Source: Leptolinea sp. UBA5203 (GTDB lineage: Bacteria; Chloroflexota; Anaerolineae; Anaerolineales; Anaerolineaceae). Taken from it: a DNA stretch of 8,395 nt. Under the pieces are notes generated by a model. It was not told where the DNA came from and made no database searches. It worked only from the letters and a program-made list of their open reading frames with translations. The stretch covers positions 1-8,395 of the forward strand of contig DHVR01000073.1 of NCBI GenBank assembly GCA_002412765.1. Direction: 5' to 3'. This document shows positions 1-6,798 of the stretch, one piece after another. Each line of letters starts with the position of its first letter. The stretch's first letter is position 1. A program made the position numbers and the translations under genes.

Positions 1-129
1 GTTGAAATGCTTTGCCCTTTGTCGGAGGGGTTTACAAAGTCAATATTGAAATCCCATTCAGCGTGGAGGGCAAAGCATTCGAGTACGGGAATTCTAACCA
101 AAGATCGTTCGAACGCTTGGCCCCTACGG
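1..129 (+). repeat. Interspersed nested-palindrome repeat, copy A (left-truncated by the window)
   Basis: Partial copy of the family seen complete at 217-391. The inner inverted repeat is perfect: AATGCTTTGCCCT at 6-18 and AGGGCAAAGCATT at 67-79. The right outer arm, CGAACGCTTGGCCCCTACGG, lies at 110-129; the left outer arm would lie upstream of base 1. Bases 1-82 differ from 263-344 at only two positions (27 and 36). The part between the inner and outer right arms has the same length as in copy B but a diverged sequence. Confidence 0.88.
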
Positions 130-216
130 ATTTGGACAAGCGCGGATTGCCAATCGTGTGATGGGTTTTGATGACCAGGCAGTTGTTGCCAAATTATTAA
201 TAATTAGAATGAGAAC

Positions 217-391
217 TGTAGGGGACAAGCATTTCATCAACGGGCTGGAAAATTGTGGCATGGTTGAAATGCTTTGCCCTTTGTCGGACGGGTTTATAAA
301 GTCAATATTGAAATCCCATTCAGCGTGGAGGGCAAAGCATTCGATAATGGATTTTCCTTACAAAAATCGTACGAATGCTTGGCCCCTACGG
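217..391 (+). repeat. Interspersed nested-palindrome repeat, copy B (complete, about 175 bp)
   Basis: A complete element with two nested inverted repeats. The outer arms are GTAGGGGACAAGCATTT (218-234) and CGAATGCTTGGCCCCTACGG (372-391). The inner arms are AATGCTTTGCCCT (268-280) and AGGGCAAAGCATT (329-341), a perfect 13-bp pair. It has no coding capacity. The structure fits a MITE-like or REP-like element whose transcript could fold into nested stems. No target-site duplication is obvious at its ends. It aligns along its full length with the reverse complement of 8101-8275. Confidence 0.88.
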
Positions 392-445
392 AATTAGGAT
401 CTGTGGTGATCTTATGAATAATGGCTAAAAGAAACCCCAACCTAG

Positions 446-481
446 CCTCCCCTATTTTCGCTTCTCAGAAAATAGGGGAGG
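446..481. repeat. Perfect 13-14 bp hairpin without a T tract
   Basis: CCTCCCCTATTTT (446-458) and AAAATAGGGGAGG (469-481) are exact reverse complements. C459 can also pair with G468, leaving an 8-nt loop. Neither side is followed by a run of T, so it does not look like a standard intrinsic terminator in either direction. It could be a small repeat, a transcript-stabilising structure or a protein-binding palindrome. Its sequence is unlike the 175-bp repeat family beside it. Confidence 0.6.
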
Positions 482-613
482 AATTCTTCCCATAAAATTC
501 ATTTCAGAATTATTAAAGTTTCCCCTATTAAAGCACTATTCCACACCGCAAATTTGGAGGAGTTGCAGAATGGAATAGACGCGTGGTTTGTTGTTGTATA
601 GATATGATAAAAG

Positions 614-657
614 AAACTCCCCCATCTTTCACCGTCGGATGGGGGAGTTTTCTTTTT
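614..657 (-). terminator. Intrinsic terminator of the kinase-regulator operon, possibly two-way
   Basis: A perfect 13-bp stem, AAACTCCCCCATC (614-626) with GATGGGGGAGTTT (638-650), encloses an 11-nt loop. On the minus strand the stem is followed by TTTCTTTTATC, and it sits about 29 bp past the regulator stop codon at 686. On the plus strand it is followed by TTTTCTTTTTC, so it could also stop transcription coming from the repeat region. Confidence 0.85.
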
Positions 658-685
658 CAGAAATGGACAGTTCTTAACCTGGCCA

Positions 686-1321
686 TCAGACCAGTTTCTG
701 TTTGATGGCGATGGAAACTGCCTCCGTGCGGCTGGATACATTTAATTTGGATAGGATGCTGCTGACGTGGAACTTGACCGTGGACTGGCTGATGACCAAT
801 TTCTCGGCGATTTCGGGATTGCGCAAGCCTTCCACCATTAAAATCAGCACTTCTTTTTCCCGGTCGGTCAGTGAAGTGACCGGATAAACGGATTGCTGCG
901 TGGCCCGCACCAGCACCTGGGCGGCTTCCGGGGCCAGGGTGGTTTTTCCATGATAGGCGGATCGGATGGCATTGGCCAGATCATCCGCACTGACGTTCTT
1001 CAACAGGTAGCCGATGGCGCCCGTTTTCAAGGCGTTCTTCACCAGATCATCTTCCTTGAAGCTGGTCAGGGCGATGACCTGAATCTCGGGGTGTTTCTGG
1101 CGGATGAGCTTGGTTGCGGTGGGGCCATCCATTTCCGGCATTTTCATATCCATGAGGATGACGTCAATTTCTTTCACGTCACACATCGTGACGGCTTCTT
1201 TGCCATTGCTGCATTCACCAACCAGGCAAAAATCATCGAAGGCCATTAGAAAGGCGCTTAATCCACTGCGTACAACGGCGTGGTCATCGACGAGAAGGAT
1301 ACGGATACATGAGTTTTCCAT
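686..1321 (-). CDS. NarL/FixJ-family response regulator (REC plus LuxR-type HTH)
   Basis: A 211-residue DNA-binding regulator, the usual length for NarL-type proteins. The receiver domain covers about residues 5-120. It has the acidic pair D12-D13 (in LLVDDH), the likely phosphoacceptor D58 (ILMDMKMPEMDG), T86 in ALTS and K108 in YLLKN, so all phosphorylation residues are present. The LuxR-type helix-turn-helix covers about residues 150-205, with LTDREKEVL, the recognition helix around SQSTVKFHVSSIL, and SKLNVSSRTEAV. The ATG directly abuts the kinase TAA, and AGGA at 1329-1332, inside the last kinase codons, lies 7 nt from the start. Translation is therefore probably coupled. Phosphorylation by the upstream kinase should promote dimerisation and DNA binding. 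The target genes are unknown; the divergent region at 4955-5095 is a natural candidate. Confidence 0.96.
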   Translation of the reverse strand: MENSCIRILLVDDHAVVRSGLSAFLMAFDDFCLVGECSNGKEAVTMCDVKEIDVILMDMKMPEMDGPTATKLIRQKHPEIQVIALTSFKEDDLVKNALKTGAIGYLLKNVSADDLANAIRSAYHGKTTLAPEAAQVLVRATQQSVYPVTSLTDREKEVLILMVEGLRNPEIAEKLVISQSTVKFHVSSILSKLNVSSRTEAVSIAIKQKLV

Positions 1322-4300
1322 TTATTTATCCTGACCTTGTTTCATATTCCAAATAACTTTGATATGTGTGCCGTGATCGGGTTCACTTTCAATATCAATT
1401 TTAGCACCGACGTTCTCAGCCCGTTCAACCATAATCCCTATTCCCAGACTATTGACCGGTATAGCGTTGAGGTCAAATCCCTGACCATTATCCAGGATTT
1501 CCAAACTGAGATGATCTATAAAATAATTAAGATGAATAAAAACCTGGGAGGCGTTGGCATGTTTGGAGATGTTATTGAGCGCCTCCTGCGTAATGCGATA
1601 TAGTGTCACCTTGGGTTCAATGGGCAGAGCCATCTCGTCCCCGTGGATGATCAGATCCGTGGGAATGCGGCTTTTCCCGGTGAAGGCGTCCCGCAATTGA
1701 ATCAATAATTCCGAAAACGAAGCATCCGCAATGGCCGAGGGGCGCAGTTCCAGCAGCAGGGTGCGCATTTCTGCCAGCGCTCCGCGCGTCAACTGACGCA
1801 GCTCTTCCAGCCGCCGGCCTGCTTCCTCCTGGTTTTTTACCCAAATCTTGGGCAGCACATCCGCAATCAGGCTGGCGGAAAACAGGGTCTGGGTGACCGC
1901 GTCATGCAGTTCCCTGGCCAGGCGGTTCCGTTCAGAGAGGACCGCCGATTCCTCGGCTTTTTCATATAAATACGCATTCTCGATGGCCACACTAATCTGA
2001 TCCGCAATGGATTCAAACAAGGAAATTTGCTGTTTGGAGAAGGGCTGGTTTTGGAAGCCCATGATAGTTAACGTGCCCAGCACTTTTTCCCGCGAGATGA
2101 GCGGCAGCAAAATGCCCGGTTCCGGCGGATGGGAGATCACTTTTCTGGCGCCGTCCCGAATGACGCTGATACTTTCCTTGGTCAGGATCATCACATCCTG
2201 GTCATTGACATGCGTGTGCGGGTAGACCATTTTTAACGAGAATTCCGACTTCTGTTCATTCCATAAAAGCACCCCAATGCGCGAGGCATTCTTCAGCAGG
2301 GTGTGAATTTGCTGCAAGGTACCCTGGATCATCTCATCTAAGCTGAGCGATTTGGAAGTGGCCGCTGCCACCTTCAAGAGGGTTTTCAGTTCGGCAGCGC
2401 GCGTCTCTTCATTTTTTAAGAGGCGATTATTCTCAATGGCCAGGGCCGCCTGCTCACTGAAAATCCAGGCCATGCGGATGTCCTCTTCATGAATTTGCCA
2501 GGGTGCCGGGCTGTAAAACATCAAGGATCCAAAAACCTTGTTCTTCACGATCAAGGGGATCATCAGAAAGCTCTTGTAAAAGGACTGTACGGTCATCATA
2601 TGATTGCGCAGACGCGGGTCCTGGATTTCCCGTTTATGCTGAATGAAGTATTGCTGTACATTCGGGATGCTCAGCGATTCGCGCTTTTGCATAATTTCAC
2701 GATTCAGGGCATCAATGGGCATGACTTTATAATTTTGCAAAGAGGCAGCCAGGTTGATGGAGGCTTCCAGAATGGCGGTTTGCTGCTCATAATCAAAACG
2801 GTACAGGGCGGTGGCGGTTTGACTTCCGATGAGTTGGGAGGCCTGGGTGAGAATGTAATCCAGCGTCTCCGAGAGGGTGGCGTTGGAATTCATAATCCGC
2901 ATGGCCTCGCGCAGGACTTCGGCGGCTTTGCGGCGCTGCTCGGACTGCCGGCGCAGGCTTTGTTCTTCCTGATACAGGCGCGCATTTTCCAACCCGATGA
3001 CTGCGCTGCAGGAGAGTGAATGCAGGGTTTTGCAGTCATTTTCGTCGTAATCGGAGGAGGTTTTGTTAAATACGGCTATGGCCCCGACGAAAGTCTCGCC
3101 CGAACAGAAGGGGGTGACTAACAGGCTGCTGGCCTGAAGATCGGCAAATAACTGCCGGATTTGTCCGTTGAATAGGCTTAGCACCGGTTGATTTAATTTA
3201 GTGTGATAAGTTGGACCGTTTTTTTGGAGGGCGTAAGCCGCCAGGGAATCCTGGTATGGGTAGCTGCGGCCCACCAGGTTTTCCAATTGGTTCTCACTGG
3301 AGGTAACGGGAATATACGATTTATCCCCATCCACCAGGAAAATGATCGCGAAGGAGGAGCCTGTAACATTCCGGCTTTCATCGGCAATTAATTGTAAAAT
3401 AGTAGGCACATCCAGGCGGCTGGTAATGGCCTGCTGGATGGAAAGCAGCGTGGCTAATTGGCTGGTGCGCGCGGAGACCATTTGCTCCATGGAATGATAG
3501 GCGTTCTCAATCATTTCCTGGGAAAGCTTGTGATCCACGGCGATCCCGATCAAATGGGCCGCCATTTCGATGGTGTGCAGTTCATCTTCGCTGGGTTTTC
3601 GGGCTTGTTCACTGAAAATGGAAAACGAACCAATCACATCCCCACTGGAGGATTTTACCGGTTCGGACCAGCAAGCTTTGATGCTACCCGGCAGCTTGAT
3701 GGCAAGTTTCTGTTTCTCCATCGAGGCATGCAGGTCCGCGGTGATGATGCGATTGCCGGATTTAACCGATAGACACGAGGGCAGGCGGCTGGATTCCTGG
3801 GCAAGGCTGTTCAATTGCTGCACGAAATCAAAAGGTAATTTATCGTACGAGCCTACTTCCAATTGATCCGATCCTTGAGGTTTCAGCATGATCAGGGCAT
3901 ATTTTCCCGGCCATTGTTCCTCAATGATGCGAATCAAAGAGACCAGGGTTCTGGAGAAATTTTTGCCCGTGGCCAATAATTCCAGGAACCGCTGTTGGCC
4001 AACCTGAATGCTCAAGGCACGCTGGCGGTCCTGAATATTTTTATAGATGCGGTCAAAAGTACTCAGCAGCCGCAGATGTTGTTGATTCCAGGCAATATTC
4101 TTCTTATGAGAAATCAGGCACAACAGCCCATCGCAGGGCTGCAGGTCGGTGAGCGGATAGAAGATCAAGGATTTAATGCCCGTGCCGCATAATTTCAAGA
4201 TTTCTTTTTGCAGTGTTTTTGAGAGTTGATCCATCTCCGTAATTTTTAACGGATTTCCGGAACGAAGTTCTTGCTGCAATTCCTTGATTTGTTCAAAGGT

Positions 4301-4954
4301 AATTTGAATATTCTTTTTTCTTCCCAGGTGGAAATCTGCGAGTTCCCAAAAATACTTGGAGACAATATTCTTCTGGGAATGATCCAGGCTGAAAAGGATG
4401 CACTGATCCACGCCGATGTTTTCGCCTATATTTCTAAGCGCCTGCTGAATCTTTGCATCCACGTCATCCAAATTGATGTGAATGAAATTGGTGGATATCT
4501 CCCCGATCAGGCGTTCATAGGCGATCTCTTCCTTATAAACATTGGAAGATTGCCGTTGATTGGTTTGATCCACCGCGAAACCATTTAAGGCGCGGAATTT
4601 TCCCTGGGCATCAAACTCGGGAGCATAGAATATATGAATCCAGCGCCAGGACTTCTCCTCGGGTTGGAAGATGCGGATGGTTTGTTCGGGAAGAAAGCCT
4701 TTTTTTACGGAATGCAGGTGGGCTTTCTTAAATTCCTTCTGATCCTCCGGATGAATGTTCGCAAACCAGGACTCATAAGGCAGTACCCTGGCGAATCCAA
4801 ATACTTTGGGGAGGGTACCGGAGGCATACTCTACACTGTAGCCGTAGGTTGCCGAAGAAGAGGGCAGAATACGAAAAAATCCCACCTGAGCTGGGTTCGA
4901 ATAGAGCTCGTCACTTCTTTCAGATGGATTATTACTCATGGATGGTGTGAACAC
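1322..4954 (-). CDS. Soluble PAS/multi-GAF sensor histidine kinase (HisKA_3, NarX/DegS class)
   Basis: This 1210-residue kinase should autophosphorylate on histidine and pass phosphate to the adjacent NarL-type regulator. An N-terminal PAS domain (about 25-130, with HPEDQ and a PAC-like tail) is followed by about five GAF-like domains, near 150-310, 320-480, 515-660, 695-845 and 865-995. Several end in the usual helix, for example AVIGLENARLY, QAALAIENNRL and ISVAIENAYLY. The dimerisation domain, ERNRLARELHDAVTQ, places the phosphoacceptor at H1017. HDxxxQ (Q1022) is the motif tied to phosphatase activity in HisKA_3 kinases. The ATPase domain has the N box (QEALNNISKHA, 1123-1132), DNGQGFD (1155-1161) and GIGI (1171-1174). 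No signal peptide or membrane segment is seen, so it is probably cytoplasmic. The start is uncertain: GTG at 4952-4954 or ATG at 4937-4939, five residues later; neither has a strong ribosome binding site, and both keep the PAS domain. The ligand is unknown. Confidence 0.94.
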   Translation of the reverse strand: MFTPSMSNNPSERSDELYSNPAQVGFFRILPSSSATYGYSVEYASGTLPKVFGFARVLPYESWFANIHPEDQKEFKKAHLHSVKKGFLPEQTIRIFQPEEKSWRWIHIFYAPEFDAQGKFRALNGFAVDQTNQRQSSNVYKEEIAYERLIGEISTNFIHINLDDVDAKIQQALRNIGENIGVDQCILFSLDHSQKNIVSKYFWELADFHLGRKKNIQITFEQIKELQQELRSGNPLKITEMDQLSKTLQKEILKLCGTGIKSLIFYPLTDLQPCDGLLCLISHKKNIAWNQQHLRLLSTFDRIYKNIQDRQRALSIQVGQQRFLELLATGKNFSRTLVSLIRIIEEQWPGKYALIMLKPQGSDQLEVGSYDKLPFDFVQQLNSLAQESSRLPSCLSVKSGNRIITADLHASMEKQKLAIKLPGSIKACWSEPVKSSSGDVIGSFSIFSEQARKPSEDELHTIEMAAHLIGIAVDHKLSQEMIENAYHSMEQMVSARTSQLATLLSIQQAITSRLDVPTILQLIADESRNVTGSSFAIIFLVDGDKSYIPVTSSENQLENLVGRSYPYQDSLAAYALQKNGPTYHTKLNQPVLSLFNGQIRQLFADLQASSLLVTPFCSGETFVGAIAVFNKTSSDYDENDCKTLHSLSCSAVIGLENARLYQEEQSLRRQSEQRRKAAEVLREAMRIMNSNATLSETLDYILTQASQLIGSQTATALYRFDYEQQTAILEASINLAASLQNYKVMPIDALNREIMQKRESLSIPNVQQYFIQHKREIQDPRLRNHMMTVQSFYKSFLMIPLIVKNKVFGSLMFYSPAPWQIHEEDIRMAWIFSEQAALAIENNRLLKNEETRAAELKTLLKVAAATSKSLSLDEMIQGTLQQIHTLLKNASRIGVLLWNEQKSEFSLKMVYPHTHVNDQDVMILTKESISVIRDGARKVISHPPEPGILLPLISREKVLGTLTIMGFQNQPFSKQQISLFESIADQISVAIENAYLYEKAEESAVLSERNRLARELHDAVTQTLFSASLIADVLPKIWVKNQEEAGRRLEELRQLTRGALAEMRTLLLELRPSAIADASFSELLIQLRDAFTGKSRIPTDLIIHGDEMALPIEPKVTLYRITQEALNNISKHANASQVFIHLNYFIDHLSLEILDNGQGFDLNAIPVNSLGIGIMVERAENVGAKIDIESEPDHGTHIKVIWNMKQGQDK

Positions 4955-5013
4955 TCTCTGCTTGGTTTGATGGATGTTTGTAAATTCTACTCTTAAACTT
5001 AGTGAACTTTATT

Positions 5014-5019
5014 ATTATA
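5014..5019 (-). promoter_or_regulatory. Candidate -10 box for the kinase-regulator operon
   Basis: Read on the minus strand this is a perfect TATAAT, about 60 bp upstream of the kinase start, which would give a leader of roughly 50 nt. The sequence 16-18 bp further upstream (CCCCTT or similar) does not resemble TTGACA, so either the -35 is weak, an activator is needed, or the match is chance in AT-rich DNA. Confidence 0.35.
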
Positions 5020-5082
5020 GCGAAAATCTCATAAAAAGGGGATCAGGTCTGTGAAAACAACCTGTTTCTGCATATAATTGCT

Positions 5083-5088
5083 GAGGAG
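5083..5088 (+). promoter_or_regulatory. Ribosome binding site that fixes the lipoprotein start
   Basis: GAGGAG lies 7 nt before ATG 5096-5098. It falls after an in-frame TTG at 5078 that would otherwise extend the protein by six residues. The site therefore favours the ATG start, which also gives a normal-length lipoprotein signal peptide. Confidence 0.8.
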
Positions 5089-5095
5089 CAATCTT

Positions 5096-5515
5096 ATGCA
5101 GCCTAAAAACAAACCAATCCTATGGATGATCATAATATTATTTAGTCTTGCAGGGTGTCAATCAGCACCGGGTGGAGACCAAACCGGTACATTGCAGATC
5201 AATGTCACCTGGCAGACCGAAGTCTGGAAACCTGGAACCATCGGCGTTATTACTCTGCCTGATACAGATATTCAAGTTCACAAGATCCTTTCAACCGAGA
5301 CCTTTCGCAATGGGGTGACAGATCTTCTTGGCGTTTATCGGGATGAAAGCATGCCCGTGGGTTGGTACTGGGTTGAAGCGTCCCATCATCCGGAAGGTGT
5401 GAAGGAAACCGATTACGGAAAACATTGGGTTGCGCATCTTGTCCAGGTACAGGCCGGGAAAGAAGTAGTTTTGGATTTTCGTTTTGAGAACGCCGGGGGT
5501 TGGAAAATTAAATAG
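5096..5515 (+). CDS. Small lipoprotein with a probable transthyretin-like beta-sandwich domain
   Basis: A 139-residue secreted lipoprotein of unknown function. The N-terminus is a type II signal peptide: basic MQPKNK, a hydrophobic core ILWMIIILFSLAG, and a lipobox LAGC with the lipidated cysteine at residue 21. The residue after it is Q, not D. The mature part of about 119 residues has alternating beta-type sequence (LQINVTWQ, IGVITL). It ends in a pattern typical of carboxypeptidase-regulatory/Cna-B-like folds: MPVGWYWVEAS, then HLVQVQAGKEVVLDFRFE. That fold is an inference from the pattern, not a firm family match. It is divergent from the kinase and co-directional with the M24 pair, from which about 115 bp and a candidate promoter separate it. 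It could be a surface sensor or ligand-binding accessory, but nothing in the sequence proves this. Confidence 0.85.
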   Translation: MQPKNKPILWMIIILFSLAGCQSAPGGDQTGTLQINVTWQTEVWKPGTIGVITLPDTDIQVHKILSTETFRNGVTDLLGVYRDESMPVGWYWVEASHHPEGVKETDYGKHWVAHLVQVQAGKEVVLDFRFENAGGWKIK

Positions 5516-5572
5516 GGAATCAGGACTCATGGTTTGTTTTTAATTAAACCAAGATTTCAACTTGAAAACGAT

Positions 5573-5578
5573 TATAAT
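5573..5578 (+). promoter_or_regulatory. Candidate -10 box for the M24 gene pair
   Basis: A perfect TATAAT lies about 53 bp upstream of the first M24 start, which would give a leader of about 45 nt. The expected -35 position (around 5550-5555, CAAGAT) is poor. TTGAAA at 5562-5567 is too close to serve this box but could pair weakly with TATCAC at 5586-5591 (18-bp spacer). There is no clear terminator after the lipoprotein gene, so read-through from upstream is also possible. Confidence 0.35.
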
Positions 5579-5630
5579 CAAACCGTATCACAATATTCGG
5601 TAGTTTTTCGTTTAAAAGGAGTTAAAGTCC

Positions 5631-6791
5631 ATGAGGGATGAGGTCCAGGTAAAAATCTGTTCCGCGATTAAAGAACAAGATTTTGATGCAATTCTTCTAT
5701 TTGGAACAGATCATTTAACCTATATGAGCAGGATTCTCCTGCCTTTTGCCGCTCAGTATCCTGAAAAGAAAGCGGCATTTATTTTATTAAAAACCGGTGC
5801 CATGGCCCTGGTGGCTCCCTTTGAATGGGAACAAGCCATCCGTGACCAGGGTTGGACCGAGAGTTTATTGGTATATACTGAAAATGACGGGCCGAAAACC
5901 TCCGTTGTTGCCAGGCTCATCCAGCGTTTCCTAGGGGATGCCGGGTTGGCCAATGGAAAAATCGGTTTGGACAGCAGCCATATTTCTCTTGCCGATCAAC
6001 AATCTCTGGCTGCCTTGATGCCGAAAGCCCAGTGGCTGAATGTGGAGAAATGGATCACTGACCTGCGTAAGATTAAAACACAATCCGAGATGGATGCCTT
6101 GCAGCAAGCCGCCATTCAGGGTGACCGGGGTACAATTGGCGCCTTGAATCATCTGGAAGGTACCGTGGATGATCTGGGTTATACCATGAAGGAATTAGCC
6201 GAAAGACTGCGCGTACATGTCATCGAATTCGGCGGAACAGGTATTGGGGATTTGAGTGTTGCCCAGGGTGAATCTGCCCGGTTATTGTATTCCCCTGCTC
6301 ATGGCATGGTGGAAAGCGGCAAGTTCTTGCGCATGGATTTTTCCAATCATCACCGTGGATATTGGTGCGCCACCGGACGAACCGTGCTGGTGGGAAACCC
6401 TGATGAATCTCATACGCAGGCCTATGCCGATAATATCCTCCTGCAGGATTGTGCTGTGGCCAGCATTAAAGCGGGTGTCAAAGCGAGTGATGTGTTTGCT
6501 GCCGTGAAAAAGACAGCAGATGCCAATGGAATCAACTTTTTTGAAGAAGCCGGCATTGGTCATGGGGTAGGGATGAGCGAAATTGAAGCGCCCAGCCTGC
6601 ATGCCCGCAGCGACGAAACCCTTGAAGAGGGGATGGTGCTGATGCTGGATATTTGCACCTACGGCCCGATCGGGGAGTTGATTCACAATAGGAAGATGTT
6701 TGCCGTAACGGCCCAGGGTGCCAAGAACCTGAGCACTTTCAAGAACTGGGATAAATTGTATCTGGTCAACGGATTCCGGGGAACACACTAG
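5631..6791 (+). CDS. M24-fold (prolidase/creatinase-like) protein with degenerate metal site, first of a pair
   Basis: This 386-residue protein has the two-domain layout of Xaa-Pro dipeptidases and creatinase. The creatinase-type N-terminal domain (about 1-145) includes LLFGTDHLTYMS and the linker LRKIKTQSEM. The pita-bread domain (about 150-380) includes RGYW, GIGHGVG and EEGMVLMLD. In Pyrococcus prolidase the five metal ligands are D209, D220, H284, E313 and E327. The same spacing (11, 64, 29, 14) falls here on D236, A247, H311, D340 and R354. The catalytic histidines equivalent to H192 and H291 fall on L219 and I318. Ordinary two-metal peptidase chemistry therefore looks unlikely. It may be a metal-free hydrolase, as creatinase is, a single-metal enzyme, or a binding protein. 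AAAAGGAG at 5614-5621, 9 nt upstream, supports the start. There is no signal peptide, so it is probably cytoplasmic. It is probably co-transcribed with the next gene. Confidence 0.9.
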   Translation: MRDEVQVKICSAIKEQDFDAILLFGTDHLTYMSRILLPFAAQYPEKKAAFILLKTGAMALVAPFEWEQAIRDQGWTESLLVYTENDGPKTSVVARLIQRFLGDAGLANGKIGLDSSHISLADQQSLAALMPKAQWLNVEKWITDLRKIKTQSEMDALQQAAIQGDRGTIGALNHLEGTVDDLGYTMKELAERLRVHVIEFGGTGIGDLSVAQGESARLLYSPAHGMVESGKFLRMDFSNHHRGYWCATGRTVLVGNPDESHTQAYADNILLQDCAVASIKAGVKASDVFAAVKKTADANGINFFEEAGIGHGVGMSEIEAPSLHARSDETLEEGMVLMLDICTYGPIGELIHNRKMFAVTAQGAKNLSTFKNWDKLYLVNGFRGTH

Positions 6792-6798
6792 GTCAATT

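Larger units (their letters stand above)
1..685. other. Gene-free left flank
   Basis: No credible protein or RNA gene is seen here. The stretch contains a truncated repeat copy at 1-129, a spacer, a complete repeat copy at 217-391, a perfect hairpin at 446-481, AT-rich sequence at 482-610 in which nothing is recognised, and the terminator of the regulator gene at 614-657. A 79-codon open frame at 158-397 runs through a repeat copy, has no convincing ribosome binding site and is not credible as a gene. Confidence 0.7.
4955..5095. promoter_or_regulatory. Divergent intergenic region between kinase and lipoprotein genes
   Basis: This 141-bp AT-rich gap separates two divergent genes and should carry both promoters. 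On the minus strand there is a perfect TATAAT at 5014-5019. On the plus strand there is a perfect TATAAT at 5073-5078. Between them, CAGGT (5044-5048) and ACCTG (5060-5064) form an inverted repeat with an 11-nt spacer that could be an operator. No strong -35 box was found for either TATAAT, so these are candidates only. Confidence 0.5.

Noticed and set aside
1..391. CRISPR-like array from the two similar copies on the left
   Set aside because: Units are about 175 bp with internal nested palindromes and a 262-bp period, there are only two copies, and no cas genes lie nearby.
158..397. 79-codon open frame on the plus strand
   Set aside because: It lies across repeat copy B, is built from its arm sequences and has no ribosome binding site or protein-like composition.
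893..1249. 118-codon plus-strand frame inside the regulator gene
   Set aside because: It is antisense to a full-length NarL-type regulator whose conserved motifs explain the coding bias.
2489..3019. 176-codon plus-strand frame inside the kinase gene
   Set aside because: It is antisense to GAF-domain coding sequence and has no recognisable domain; a mirror frame of a long real gene.
5073..5078. Perfect TATAAT directly upstream of the lipoprotein gene as its -10 box
   Set aside because: Transcription would start at about 5085, inside the ribosome binding site at 5083-5088, leaving almost no leader; the -35 match is also weak. Kept only as a mention in the intergenic entry.
5078..5095. Longer lipoprotein starting at TTG 5078
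   Set aside because: GAGGAG lies inside the extension at the right distance from ATG 5096, and the shorter start gives a normal signal peptide.
5530..5551. Hairpin TGGTTT/AAACCA after the lipoprotein gene as a terminator
   Set aside because: The stem is only 6 bp and AT-rich, and no T run follows it.
6282..6788. 168-codon minus-strand frame opposite the first M24 gene
   Set aside because: The opposite strand has conserved M24 motifs throughout; this frame shows no family features.
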